Origin: Hyphomicrobiales bacterium
GTDB lineage: Bacteria > Pseudomonadota > Alphaproteobacteria > Rhizobiales > Beijerinckiaceae
Reading direction: 5' to 3'
Length of the DNA stretch: 64,000 nt
Assembly: GCA_016716745.1 (NCBI GenBank)
Contig: JADJVD010000005.1
Span: forward strand, 407,153-471,152
A program made the translations under genes and the position numbers. A model generated the notes under the pieces. The model was not told where the DNA came from and did no database searches. It was given only the letters and a program-made list of their open reading frames with translations. Position 1 is the first letter of the stretch; the number at the start of each line of letters is the position of its first letter. Positions 37,544 to 50,278 of this stretch are shown here, piece by piece.

Positions 37544-39783
37544 TCACCCGGCGGGCCGGCGCTGGGCGGCGTGATCGGAGGTCAGCCCCGGCGCGAAGAA
37601 GACCAGCGTGCAGGACGCCCGTTCGATCAGGGCTTCGGCCATCGAGCCGAGATCGAGTTCGGCGCCGGCGCGGCGGGCGACCCCCATCGCGATCATGTCG
37701 TAACGCCCGCGTTGGGCGGTGCGCAGGATCGCCGTCTCCGCCTCGCGGTCGGTCAGGGTGATGGTGTCGACGCGCGCGCCGTAATGGGCGGCGGCGGCGG
37801 CGAGTTCGCCGCGCAGCGCCTCGGCGCGCTCGGCGATCTGGAAGGGGCGGGTGCGGCGTCGGTCGTTCGCCTCGGCCACATGCAGCGCGGCGACCTCGCC
37901 GCCCGCGCCGGCGGCGAGCGCGACGGCGAATTCCGCCCCCCGGCGCGAGGCCTCGGTCGTCGAGGCGGGCACGAGGATGCGCAAGGGCCGGTCGCCGGGC
38001 GGGCGCTCGTCGCCGCGCGCCACGACGATGGCGAGCGATCCCTCGAAGCTGGCGGCGAGGGCCGACAGGCGTTGCGTGAAACGGCCTTGCGACTGGGTTG
38101 CCGGTTCGACGCCGAGGACCATCAGGTCGAAGCCCTTGCGCGCCTGCTCGACGATGAGGCTTGCGCCGGTCGCCGCGCTGTCGGCCGTTTCGACATGCGG
38201 CTCGTCCGTCTCTCCATGCGCGGCGCCGGCGCGCCCGGCGGCCGCATTCACGCGGCGGGCGACGGCCGGGCCGGCGGCGCGATCATCGCTCATGTCGGCG
38301 ATCGTGACGGGCGCCTCGCGACGCCCGCGAAGGCGCCGGCGATGTCGGCGGCGCGCGCGCCGCTGGCGCTGCCGTCCGCCGCCAGCAGAACGCGCTCGAT
38401 CCGCGCGACGAAGCTCGACTGCTCGAAGTCCGCGCGCGCCATGCGCTCGCGCTCCTCCGCGCGCAACGGCAGACGGCGCAAGGCCCAGCGCAGCGTCGGC
38501 GGCATCGCCATCGTCGTCACCACCGCCATCGCCACGATGATCGAGAACAGCCGCTGGTCGAGCACGCCGAGCGACAGGCCGATGGTGGCGACGATGACTT
38601 CGGTGGAGCCGCGCGCGTTCATGCCGCAGCCGAGCGCGAGGCACTCCTTCATGCTCAATCCGGCCATGCGCCCGCCGAGGAAGGCGCCGGCGAATTTGCC
38701 GAGGCTGGCGATCAGGACGAAACCGATCGCCATCGCCAGAATGTCGGTCTTGCCGAGCACGGTCAGATCCGTGCCAAGGCCGGCGAGGCCGAAGAAGACA
38801 GGCATGAACAGCGCCTGCGTGAGCCCGCGCAATTCGCGCTCGATCCGCTCGGTCAGGATCGGCGACTCGCCAATCAGCACGCCGGCGACGAAGGCGCCGA
38901 GCACCGAATGCACGCCGAGGCCGTGCGTCGCCAGCGCGAACGCGCCGGCGAGCGCGATGATGGCCGAGATCACCGGCAGTTCGGTGACGAAGCTGTCGTT
39001 GGTCCAGCGGATCGTCGCCACGACAAGACGGCGGCCGATGGTGAAGGCGGCGACGAGGAAGATCGCCGTGCCGATCAGCGAGACCGCGAGCGGGCCGATC
39101 TCGATGCTGGCGGTCGCCGCAAGCCCGAAGGTGAGCGCGATGATCACCCAGCCGATGGTGTCGTCGATGATCGCCGAGGCGATGATGATCTGGCCGATGT
39201 TGCGCCTCAGAAAGCCCATCTCGCGGACGACGGTGGCGACGATCTTCACCGAGGCGATGGACAGCGCGGTGCCAAGGAAGACGGAGGTCGCCAACCGGCG
39301 CTGCGGATCGGGCAGAAGCGCGTCGGGCAGCAATTCGCCGACGCAGAAGCCGAGCGCGAAGGGCACGACGATGCCGCCGAGCGAGACGGACGCGGCCTGC
39401 CGGCCGACGCGACGCACCAGCGCGATCTCGGTCTCCATGCCGGCGAGCACGAGCAGAAGCAGAATGCCGAGCTGCGCGACGCCGTTGATCATCGCCTTCT
39501 GCGCCGGATCGGGCGGAAACAGCGTCGCCTGCGCGTGCGGCGCGAGCCAGCCGAACACCGAGGGTCCGAGCAGGATGCCGGCGATGAGCTGCCCCATCAC
39601 CGCGGGCTGGCCGACGCGCTGCAAGGCTTCGCCGAGCAGCCGGCCGCAGACGACGAGCGCGACGATCTGGGCGAGGAACACCGCTTCCGACGGACCGGCG
39701 GCCGTGGCGGCGAGCGCGGGCGACGCGCCGAGGGCGAGCGAGGCGGCCGCGAGCGCGGCGCGGCGACGCGCGCGCCCGCTCAT
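37544..39783 (-). CDS. CPA2-family cation:proton antiporter with C-terminal Usp-like domains (one-base frameshift)
   Basis: The N-terminal part (about residues 30-430) has around a dozen membrane segments in the CPA2 pattern. Examples are VGQPAVMGQLIAGILLGPSV, FLGTALSIASVKIVATVVRE, HGLGVHSVLGAFVAGVLIGE and LALGCGMNARGSTEVIVATI. After ERVLLAADGSASGARAAD, which opens a universal-stress-protein-like domain, the frame breaks near 38311-38320. It continues as VTIADMSDDRAAGPAV and then a second Usp-like domain (LRILVPASTTEASRRGAEFA). One missing base explains the break; the total is about 746 residues. It likely exchanges K+ or Na+ for protons, with ATP or nucleotide sensing by the Usp domains. It overlaps trmO by four bases. 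Confidence 0.82.
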
Positions 39784-40307
39784 GCCGTCGTCGCGCCGGC
39801 GGCTTCGGCGCGCGCGGCCAGCGGCGCGCCGTCGGCCGGCGACCATGGCTTCACGTCGAGCAGCGGCGTGCCGTCGAGGCAGTCGAGTCCGACGACGATC
39901 AGCCGCGTCGGCCCGTCCTGCGCGCGCTCGACGCGCAGCAGCCGCACGACGGACATCGCGATCGGGTTGGGGCGGGCGGGCGAGCGCAGCGCGAACACGC
40001 CGCGCGGCGCGCCGCTGTGACGGGGGATCTGGATCATCACCTCGCGCGGCGACAGATGCATGTAGTAGAGCGCCCACAGATGCGAGCGCTCCTCGATGGT
40101 CGCAAGACCGTCGCTCCAGCGCGCATCGATTTCGAGCGCGCATTCGACGGTCGAGCCGGCGCCGTTCTTCGGGCACTCCTCGCGCCGCGTCCACGGCGTT
40201 CGGGCGCGGCCGATGAAATAGAGCCCGGCGTCGAAGGCGCCCGGCAGTTCGGTCGCGACTTCGCCGGGCCGGCGGCCGAAGGGCGGTTTCTCGGCGATCT
40301 GCGTCAT
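39780..40307 (-). CDS. trmO: TrmO (TsaA), tRNA m6t6A37 methyltransferase
   Basis: A 175-residue protein of the TsaA/TrmO family, which methylates t6A at position 37 of some tRNAs. The characteristic segments are FIGRARTPWTRREECP, the SAM-site region RHSGAPRGVFALRSPARPNP followed by IAMSVVRLL, and LDCLDGTPLLDVKPW. The downstream antiporter start overlaps its stop. It is a complete frame. Confidence 0.9.
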   Translation of the reverse strand: MTQIAEKPPFGRRPGEVATELPGAFDAGLYFIGRARTPWTRREECPKNGAGSTVECALEIDARWSDGLATIEERSHLWALYYMHLSPREVMIQIPRHSGAPRGVFALRSPARPNPIAMSVVRLLRVERAQDGPTRLIVVGLDCLDGTPLLDVKPWSPADGAPLAARAEAAGATTA

Positions 40308-40372
40308 GCGTCCTCGGAGCCGCGTTGCGGGGGCCTTGCGAAGCAGGGCGTCCTCACGCGATACAGCCCCGC

Positions 40373-41083
40373 ATGAGCGCGCGCAATTTGCACATCACCG
40401 AGATCGCCGGGCGGTTTCCCGAGTTTCACGTCGCGGCCGTCACAGTCGCGTGGCCGGGCGGAGCGACGCGCAGCGAAGGGCTCGCCGGCGAGGTCGCAGC
40501 GCGCGAGGCCGAGTGCCGGGCGCGCTGGGCGGGCGTCGAATTGTCCGCCATCCCCGGCGTCGCAGCCTGGCGCGGCGCCTATCGCGGCTTCGGCGTCAAG
40601 AAGACGAGTTACCGCTCTTCCGTGGAGCGACTGGTCAAGCGCGTGCTCGCGGGCGACAGCCTGCCGGCGATCCATCCGCTCGTCGACATCTACAACGCCG
40701 TGTCGCTCACGCATGCGATGTGCCTGGGAGCGGACGATCTCGATCTCGTCTCCGGCGATCTCGCCTTCCGCTTCGCGCGGGCGGGCGACAGTTTCGTCGA
40801 CATGGCGGCCGCCGAGGGCGAGGATCCGAACGATCCCCCGAAGGAGGGCGAGGTGGTCTACGCCGACGCCGCGCATGTGCTGTGCCGGCGCTGGAACTGG
40901 CGGCAGGACGCGCGCAGCGTCGTCAGTCCGTCCACGCGGCGGGCCGTCGTCACCGTGCAGGCGAATGGCTGGGGCGATCTCGACGCCGCCGTCGCCGACC
41001 TGACCGGCTGGATCGGCCGCGAGCTTGGCGCGACCTGCCGCGTTGCGGTCGCCGGGCCGGGGCGCACCGTCGTCGAGCTGTAA
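40373..41083 (+). CDS. Stand-alone B3/B4 tRNA-binding-domain protein
   Basis: A 236-residue protein made of the B3/B4 domain found in the beta subunit of phenylalanyl-tRNA synthetase, where it edits mischarged tRNA. Here GFGVKKTSYRSSVERLVKRV, PAIHPLVDIYNAVSLTHAM and VSGDLAFRFARAGDSFVDM are typical of the free-standing form. It may edit or bind tRNA or act on another aminoacyl ester, but its role is unknown. The start at ATG 40373 fits homologues; it is divergent from trmO, another tRNA gene, with 65 bases between starts. Confidence 0.85.
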   Translation: MSARNLHITEIAGRFPEFHVAAVTVAWPGGATRSEGLAGEVAAREAECRARWAGVELSAIPGVAAWRGAYRGFGVKKTSYRSSVERLVKRVLAGDSLPAIHPLVDIYNAVSLTHAMCLGADDLDLVSGDLAFRFARAGDSFVDMAAAEGEDPNDPPKEGEVVYADAAHVLCRRWNWRQDARSVVSPSTRRAVVTVQANGWGDLDAAVADLTGWIGRELGATCRVAVAGPGRTVVEL

Positions 41084-41136
41084 GCCGGCGCGACGGCGGG
41101 TCGCAAGGCGGCGGGTTGCGTTGGCGACCCATCGCG

Positions 41137-41154
41137 TATAAAGATATCTTTATA
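41137..41154 (+). promoter_or_regulatory. 18-bp perfect palindrome overlapping the ArsR-methyltransferase start (likely SAM-cycle operator)
   Basis: TATAAAGAT is followed directly by its reverse complement ATCTTTATA, ending on the first base of the ATG at 41154. A fully palindromic AT-rich site in such GC-rich DNA is very unlikely by chance. The encoded protein has an ArsR-type DNA-binding domain, so the simplest reading is autoregulation, and co-regulation of metF and metH. ArsR-type SahR regulators of the SAM cycle are known in Proteobacteria and bind similar inverted repeats. Confidence 0.75.
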
Positions 41155-42179
41155 TGTTGAAGATCGCCCCCGCCCCGGTGCGCGTCGCGCCGCTCGCCGA
41201 TCTCCTCGCCGCCCTGGAAGCGGCGGGCGAGGAAACGCGGCTGCGCCTGTTGGCGCTGCTGGCGGAGGCCGAACTCACCGTGTCCGAGCTGGTCGCCATT
41301 CTCGGCCAGTCGCAACCGCGCGTGTCGCGCCACCTCAAGCTGCTGGTCGAGGCCGGCCTCGTCGACCGGCACAGGGAAGGGGCGTGGGCCTTCTTCCGAC
41401 TCGCCGAGCGGACGCCGCTCGCCGCCGTCGCGCGCGCGGCGCTGGACGCGTTGGACCCGGCCGACCAGACCATCGTCGCCGACCGGGCGCGCCTGGCCGA
41501 GACTCGCGCGGCCCGCGCCGAGCAGGCCGCCCGCTACTTCGCCGCCCATGCCGGCGACTGGGCGTCGCTGCGCCGGATGCATGCGCCGGACGAGCGCGTC
41601 GAGGCGGCGCTGGCGGACGTGGTCGGCGCGGGGCCGTTTCATGCGGCGCTCGATCTGGGCACGGGCTCGGGCCGCATGCTCGAACTGTTCGCGCCGCAGG
41701 CGGGCCGCGCCGTCGGCGTCGATCAGAGCCCGGCGATGCTCGCCGTGGCGCGCGCCGCGCTGGAGCGGGCGGGGCTGCGCCATGCGCAGTTGCGGCAGGG
41801 CGATCTCTACGCGCTGCCCGTCGAGCGCGAGGGCTACGATCTCGTGATCCTGCATCAGGTTTTGCACTATCTCGACGATCCGGCGCGCGCTCTGCGCGAG
41901 GCGGCGCGCGCGTTGCGGCCCGGCGGACGGCTCGTCGTCGTCGATTTCGCGCCGCACGATCACGAGGCGCTGCGCACGCAGCACGCCCATCGCAGGCTCG
42001 GCTTCGCCGACGCCGAGATCGCCGGCGCGATGGCGGAGGCGGGGCTGGAGCCTGCGCCGCGCCGCGACGTCGCGCCCGACAAGGGCGAGCACGCCAAACT
42101 CACCGTATCCATCTGGCTCGGACGGGACCGGCGCATTGTCGCCGACTCGCCGTCTGCGCCCCGGCAGGAGGTCGCCTAA
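41154..42179 (+). CDS. ArsR-family regulator fused to a SAM-dependent methyltransferase
   Basis: A 341-residue fusion. Residues 15-95 form a winged helix (TRLRLLALLAEAELTVSELV, QSQPRVSRHLKLLVEAGLVD). Residues 160-290 form a methyltransferase fold with the SAM motif DLGTGSGRM starting at D167, plus VILHQVLHYLDDPARALREA. Such fusions upstream of metF and metH are widespread in alphaproteobacteria and are thought to sense S-adenosylmethionine or S-adenosylhomocysteine. The start codon overlaps a palindromic operator. No upstream start is possible because a stop codon lies at 41139. The stop TAA shares its last base with the metF ATG. Confidence 0.9.
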   Translation: MLKIAPAPVRVAPLADLLAALEAAGEETRLRLLALLAEAELTVSELVAILGQSQPRVSRHLKLLVEAGLVDRHREGAWAFFRLAERTPLAAVARAALDALDPADQTIVADRARLAETRAARAEQAARYFAAHAGDWASLRRMHAPDERVEAALADVVGAGPFHAALDLGTGSGRMLELFAPQAGRAVGVDQSPAMLAVARAALERAGLRHAQLRQGDLYALPVEREGYDLVILHQVLHYLDDPARALREAARALRPGGRLVVVDFAPHDHEALRTQHAHRRLGFADAEIAGAMAEAGLEPAPRRDVAPDKGEHAKLTVSIWLGRDRRIVADSPSAPRQEVA

Positions 42180-43087
42180 TGTCCCGCTCGCCCGCGCGCA
42201 TCAGCCGCGGCGACGCGCCCGCTCTGCGCGTGTCGTTCGAGTTCTTTCCGCCGAAGACGGCGGAGATGGAGGCTTCTCTTTGGGATGCGGTGCAGCGCCT
42301 TGCGCCGCTGTCGCCCGACTTCGTCTCCGTCACCTATGGCGCCGGCGGGACGACGCGCGAGCGCACGCACGCGACCGTCGAGCGCCTCGCGCGCGAGACG
42401 CCGCTGAAGCCGGCCGCGCATCTGACCTGCGTCGGCGCCTCGCGCGCGGAAGTGAACGAGGTGGTGCGCGGCTACCATGCGGCTGGCGTGCGCCACATCG
42501 TGGCGTTGCGAGGCGACCCGCCGGGCGGGCTCGATCAGCCCTATCAGGCCCATCCGCAAGGCTATCAGGCGACGGCCGATCTCATCACCGGCATCAAGGC
42601 GATCGGCGATTTCGAGGTGTCGGTCTCGGCCTATCCGGAAAAGCATCCGCAAAGCCCGAACCTGCTGCACGACATCGAGATGCTGAAGCGCAAGGTGGAC
42701 GCCGGCGCCGACCGCGCGATCTCGCAATTCTTCTTCGACAATGCGGTGTTCTACCGCTTCCGCGATCTCGTCGCGGCGGCCGGCCTCGACATCCCGATCG
42801 TGCCCGGAATCGTGCCGGTGCAGAACTTCAAGCAGACGGCGAATTTCGCGCGCCGCGCTGGCGCGACGATTCCGGGCTGGCTCGCGGACCGCTTCGCGGG
42901 CCTCGAGCAGGACGCGGCGACGCGCCGGCTCGTGGCGGCGGCGGTGTGCGCCGAGCAGGTGCTCGACCTGATCGACCACGGCGTCTCGGATCTTCACTTC
43001 TACACGATGAACAAGGCCGATCTCGTCTTCGCGATCTGCCACCTCATCGGCATGCGGCCGCCAGCGGCGGCGGAACAGGCGGCCTGA
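42179..43087 (+). CDS. metF: Methylenetetrahydrofolate reductase
   Basis: A 302-residue flavoprotein that reduces 5,10-methylene-tetrahydrofolate to 5-methyl-tetrahydrofolate, the methyl donor of MetH. The motifs are VSFEFFPPKT, VSVTYGAGGTTRERT, AHLTCVGASR, VALRGDPPGG, AYPEKHPQS and AISQFFFDN, all conserved. It starts on the last base of the upstream regulator gene and is followed two bases later by metH, so the three genes form one operon controlled by the palindrome at 41137. The frame is intact, unlike metH. Confidence 0.95.
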   Translation: MSRSPARISRGDAPALRVSFEFFPPKTAEMEASLWDAVQRLAPLSPDFVSVTYGAGGTTRERTHATVERLARETPLKPAAHLTCVGASRAEVNEVVRGYHAAGVRHIVALRGDPPGGLDQPYQAHPQGYQATADLITGIKAIGDFEVSVSAYPEKHPQSPNLLHDIEMLKRKVDAGADRAISQFFFDNAVFYRFRDLVAAAGLDIPIVPGIVPVQNFKQTANFARRAGATIPGWLADRFAGLEQDAATRRLVAAAVCAEQVLDLIDHGVSDLHFYTMNKADLVFAICHLIGMRPPAAAEQAA

Positions 43088-43088
43088 C

Positions 43089-46812
<3,724 letters not shown>

Positions 46813-46820
46813 GAGGCGGC

Positions 46821-46857
46821 GGCGCGCCGGTCACGCCACGAGGGCGACCGGCGCGCC
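46821..46857. terminator. Convergent hairpin after metH
   Basis: GGCGCGCCGGTC pairs perfectly with GACCGGCGCGCC (12 pairs, 13-base loop). It begins nine bases after the metH stop and overlaps the last codons of the convergent transglutaminase-like gene. It could stop transcripts from either side, although no T run follows. Confidence 0.55.
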
Positions 46858-47664
46858 GCAACTCACCTGCTCGGTGACGACCTTGAAGGCGTTAAGGGTG
46901 TGCGGCCCGAAGGTCTGGATCATCGCGCAATCCGCCGCGTCGAGGCCGCGGCAAATGACGATGCGTCCGATGCGGGGCCGGTTGTGCCGCGCGTCGAATG
47001 TGTACCATTTGCCGTCGAGATAGACCTCGAACCAGGCGTTGAAATCCATCGGCGCCGGGTCGGCTGGCACGCCGATGTCGCCCATGTAGCCGTTGCAATA
47101 ACGCGCCGGAATATTCATCGCGCGGCAGAGCGCGACGGCAAGATGCGCATAGTCGCGGCACACGCCGACGCGCTGGTTGAGCGCGCCCGTAGCCGTGCGG
47201 AAGACGTCGGCGTATTGATAGCCGAAGGCGATTTGGCGATGCGTGAAGTCGACGATGGCCTGCACCCGCTCCCATCCGGGCGGCGCCGAACCGAACTGGC
47301 TCCAGGCGAAATTCGACAGAAGGTCGCTCTCGCAATAGCGGCTCGGCTGCACGAAACGCAGCACGTCCGGCGGGAGATCGAAGACGGGCGTCTCGCGCGC
47401 GGACAGGTTCTGCTCGTCGTGCGAGCCGTCGTCGTCGAGCACCGCGTCGAGCCTGATATGCGTCATGCCCGCCGGCGACAGGCCGCGCTGACAACGATTG
47501 CCGAAACTGTCGCGGTATTCCTCGAGCAGAAGCCCGTCGCCGCCGTCGACATGTTCGGGCGTGATCAGATCCTTCTGGCGGGTCGGCTCGACCAGCAGCT
47601 TGAACAAGGTCGGCGTCGGCTGGCCGCACCAGTATTTGATGTCGAATCCGATGCGGATCTGCAT
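46831..47664 (-). CDS. Transglutaminase-like cysteine protease-fold protein
   Basis: A 277-residue protein with an N-terminal beta domain (RIGFDIKYWCGQPTPTLFKL) and a transglutaminase-like core. The nucleophile is C169 in GVCRDYAHLAVALCRAMN, and D224 lies in KWYTFDARHN. The position normally holding the catalytic histidine (DFHAWFE in many relatives) is N209 (DFNAWFEVYLDG), so activity is doubtful or uses another residue. The start at 47664 fits the family; an upstream start at 47733 is possible. It is convergent with metH. The substrate is unknown; some relatives act on peptides or polyamines. Confidence 0.85.
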   Translation of the reverse strand: MQIRIGFDIKYWCGQPTPTLFKLLVEPTRQKDLITPEHVDGGDGLLLEEYRDSFGNRCQRGLSPAGMTHIRLDAVLDDDGSHDEQNLSARETPVFDLPPDVLRFVQPSRYCESDLLSNFAWSQFGSAPPGWERVQAIVDFTHRQIAFGYQYADVFRTATGALNQRVGVCRDYAHLAVALCRAMNIPARYCNGYMGDIGVPADPAPMDFNAWFEVYLDGKWYTFDARHNRPRIGRIVICRGLDAADCAMIQTFGPHTLNAFKVVTEQVSCGAPVALVA

Positions 47665-47775
47665 GGGTCGCCTCGCCGGCTGTCCGGAATGAAACTCTGA
47701 TGACAGAACGAACCGAAGGCCAGCCGGTTTCACCGCCCCATTGCGGCTTTTTCGGGCGCCCTGCCGGCGCTGTGA

Positions 47776-48519
47776 TCATTTGAGCGCGGACAGCGCGGCC
47801 TCGACGCGCGCCAGCGTCGTCAGCGTGGAGCGATCGAGCAGACCGTCGACGCGGCGCGGGCGATGGCGTCGCTGGAAGGCCGCGAGCGCGAGGCGCGTTT
47901 GCTCGTCCCACGTCCCGGACTCGGGCGCGGCGTAGCCGATGGCGGCGAGGCGGCGCTGAACCGACAGGGATTCGGCCGGGCCCGGGGTGAAAGGCTGGCC
48001 GCGGATCGGCGCGGCGCGGGCGGCGAGGCAGAGACCCTGATCTGCGAGATCGCGCCAGGGAAAGCGTTCGCCCGGGTCTTCCTTGCGGTCGGGCGCGATG
48101 TCGGAATGGGCGAGGACGCGGGCCGGCGAAATTCCGCGCCGGCGCAAGATGTCCTCCAGCAGGGCGCAGACGGCGCGGATCTGGCGGGCGGGGTAGGGCG
48201 GCAGTCCGCCCTCGTGGCCGGGATTGACGATCTCGATCCCGATCGAGCGGGAGTTGAAGTCCGTCTCGCCCCGCCAGAACGATCGGCCGGCGTGCCAGGC
48301 GCGCTTGTCCTCGGCCACCATCTGGACGATGCAGCCGTCTTCCATCACGACGTAATGGGCCGACACCTGGGCCTGGGCGTCCGCAAGGCGGTCGAGCGCG
48401 GCCTGCGCCGTCGCCATGCCCGTATAATGCAGAACGACCGCGTCAGGCGGAGGCCCGGCGCGGTCGCCAAAGTTGGGAGACGGGCGCAGACTGTCGACGA
48501 GCGGACTATCCGCGCGCAA
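47776..48519 (-). CDS. N-acetylmuramoyl-L-alanine amidase with peptidoglycan-binding domain
   Basis: A 247-residue zinc amidase of the AmpD/AmiD group (Amidase_2). VVLHYTGM gives a zinc histidine, AHYVVMEDGCIVQMVAEDKR and SRSIGIEIVNPGHE shape the active site, and LAHSDIAPDRKEDPGERFPW holds the second histidine and ligand aspartate. Residues 190-240 are a peptidoglycan-binding domain (VQRRLAAIGYAAPESGTWDE). No signal peptide is visible, so it may act in the cytoplasm on recycled anhydro-muropeptides, like AmpD. The lipoprotein gene lies 16 bases upstream on the same strand, in the transcript order lipoprotein then amidase. Confidence 0.9.
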   Translation of the reverse strand: MRADSPLVDSLRPSPNFGDRAGPPPDAVVLHYTGMATAQAALDRLADAQAQVSAHYVVMEDGCIVQMVAEDKRAWHAGRSFWRGETDFNSRSIGIEIVNPGHEGGLPPYPARQIRAVCALLEDILRRRGISPARVLAHSDIAPDRKEDPGERFPWRDLADQGLCLAARAAPIRGQPFTPGPAESLSVQRRLAAIGYAAPESGTWDEQTRLALAAFQRRHRPRRVDGLLDRSTLTTLARVEAALSALK

Positions 48520-48535
48520 CGAGGCCCCCGACCCG

Positions 48536-48823
48536 TCAGTACGCGTAATAGCGCGTGCAGACGTAGTTGCCGTAATAGTCGTAGCCGTAGCGCGCGCAGC
48601 TGCGACGCGGGGCGGACTGCGACCCGATGATCGCGCCGGCGGTGCCGCCGATCGCGGCGCCCGCGAGCGTCGAGCCCGTATTGCCGCCGATGGCGTTGCC
48701 GATGAGGGCGCCGCTCACGGCGCCGATGGCGGCGCCGCCTGCGGCGCGCTCGCCCGGCGTGTTGCAGCCGGCGAGAGCCAGCGCGGACGCGAGCGCGGCG
48801 GCCGCCAAAATCGTCTTCTTCAT
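48536..48823 (-). CDS. Glycine-zipper outer-membrane lipoprotein
   Basis: A 95-residue lipoprotein. The lipobox LALAGC puts the lipidated cysteine at about residue 20. A glycine-zipper stretch follows (GGAAIGAVSGALIGNAIGGN, then GAAIGGTAGAIIG), and the tail is tyrosine-rich (YGYDYYGNYVCTRYYAY). Such proteins sit in the outer membrane and are common in envelope stress regulons. The ribosome site GGAGGAAG is strong. It is probably co-transcribed with the amidase gene. Confidence 0.9.
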   Translation of the reverse strand: MKKTILAAAALASALALAGCNTPGERAAGGAAIGAVSGALIGNAIGGNTGSTLAGAAIGGTAGAIIGSQSAPRRSCARYGYDYYGNYVCTRYYAY

Positions 48824-49065
48824 CTTCTTCCTCCGAAAAGGTCAGCCCGCCGAACGCGGCCAAGCGTCCAGATGGATGGTTCGCCGGCCATGGTCCGTGC
48901 GGCGACGCACCGACGCGACAAAACCACGACCGTCGCAACGAGTCACGCCGCGCGTGGCGGAATCATGAACATCTCGTGGCGTCATTCCAGTAACGCGCGG
49001 ATTTCCGGCTGGTTCCGAGGCGGCGTTTGCGATTGCGCCCGGCCGCGCGCTCGCCTACATGCGGA
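48824..49065. other. Region between the lipoprotein gene and rnpB
   Basis: About 240 bases should hold the lipoprotein promoter (minus strand) and the rnpB promoter (plus strand). No clear hexamers or repeats were recognised. Confidence 0.4.
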
Positions 49066-49455
<390 letters not shown>

Positions 49456-49786
49456 TTTACCTGTGCCCCATGCCGGCCCCGTCAGGGCCCGCCGCGCCGG
49501 CCAAATGCCGCCGCGCCGCCCGGTTTCTAACCCTTCGTTAAGGTTAACGAGAGCTAATGGCGGGCAGGCGGGCAGTGTGTCGTTTCGACTCAATGCGCGC
49601 GTTGACGCCCATATGGTCCCATGCTATCCCAAATCATCCCGTTCAGCGTAATTCCGACACGGTCGATGCATCCGCGCCGCTCCGGCGCGGCTGGCCCGAT
49701 TGCGCGCGGTTCTTGCGAGGCGACGGGGCGTGTCGCGGCAGTGTTTCCGCCGCGCTGTGGTGGGCCGTTTCAGGGTGGGTCGCTGC
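49456..49786. other. Leader of the mra/dcw cluster
   Basis: These 330 bases between rnpB and mraZ have no convincing gene; open frames here are shadows or extensions of mraZ and rsmH. The AT-richer spot at 49520-49560 (TTTCTAACCCTTCGTTAAGG) is the likely promoter area. It contains a CtrA-like site listed separately. Confidence 0.5.
49527..49541 (-). promoter_or_regulatory. CtrA-like box upstream of mraZ
   Basis: On the minus strand the bases read TTAA, seven bases, TTAG: one mismatch from the CtrA core. A second TTAAC follows on the plus strand at 49544. Pattern evidence only. Confidence 0.3.
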
Positions 49787-50278
49787 TTGGATCGCTTCGC
49801 GTCGCATTTCACCAACCGGCTGGACGCCAAGGGTCGCGTGTCGATCCCTGCGCCGTTCCGCGCCGTGCTGGCGAAGGACGGGTTCGAGGGGCTCTACGTC
49901 TACCCGTCGCTGGACGCGGAGGCGCTGGATTGCGGCGGCCATGCGCTGCGCCGGGAGATCGAGGCGCTGCTGGAGTCGCAGCCCGCCTTCTCGGAGGAGC
50001 GGCATCTTTTCTCGACCGCGCTGAACGGGGCGAGCGAGATTCTGAAGGTCGATCCGGAAGGCCGGGTCATCCTGACGGAGCGGCTCAAGGCGTTCGCGGG
50101 ACTTTCGACGGAGGTGACCTTCGTCGGGCAGGGACACAGTTTTCAGATCTGGGAGCCGAACCGCTTTCGCGCGTATCTCGACGAGGCCAGACATCGGGTG
50201 CGCGATCTCAGACGGCAGTTGGGCGCCAAGGCGTCGGGGGGCCACACCCGCACGCCGCCTCCGGGAGCACGGGAATGA
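49787..50278 (+). CDS. mraZ: MraZ, transcriptional regulator of the mra/dcw operon
   Basis: MraZ is an AbrB-like DNA-binding ring protein that represses its own operon. After the start, DRFASHFTNRLDAKGRVSIP matches the family N-terminus, and EILKVDPEGRVILTERLKAF is the second AbrB-like half. The start is a TTG at 49787 (163 residues), as this aligns with the family start and AGGGTGGG lies six to nine bases upstream; a GTG at 49775 is an alternative. There is no ATG near, so weak initiation may limit expression. The stop overlaps the rsmH start by four bases. Confidence 0.9.
   Translation: MDRFASHFTNRLDAKGRVSIPAPFRAVLAKDGFEGLYVYPSLDAEALDCGGHALRREIEALLESQPAFSEERHLFSTALNGASEILKVDPEGRVILTERLKAFAGLSTEVTFVGQGHSFQIWEPNRFRAYLDEARHRVRDLRRQLGAKASGGHTRTPPPGARE

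Noticed and set aside
41084..41153. SAM or SAH riboswitch before the metF-metH operon
   Set aside because: Only 70 bases are available, no riboswitch core could be recognised, and the palindrome with an ArsR-type regulator explains control better.
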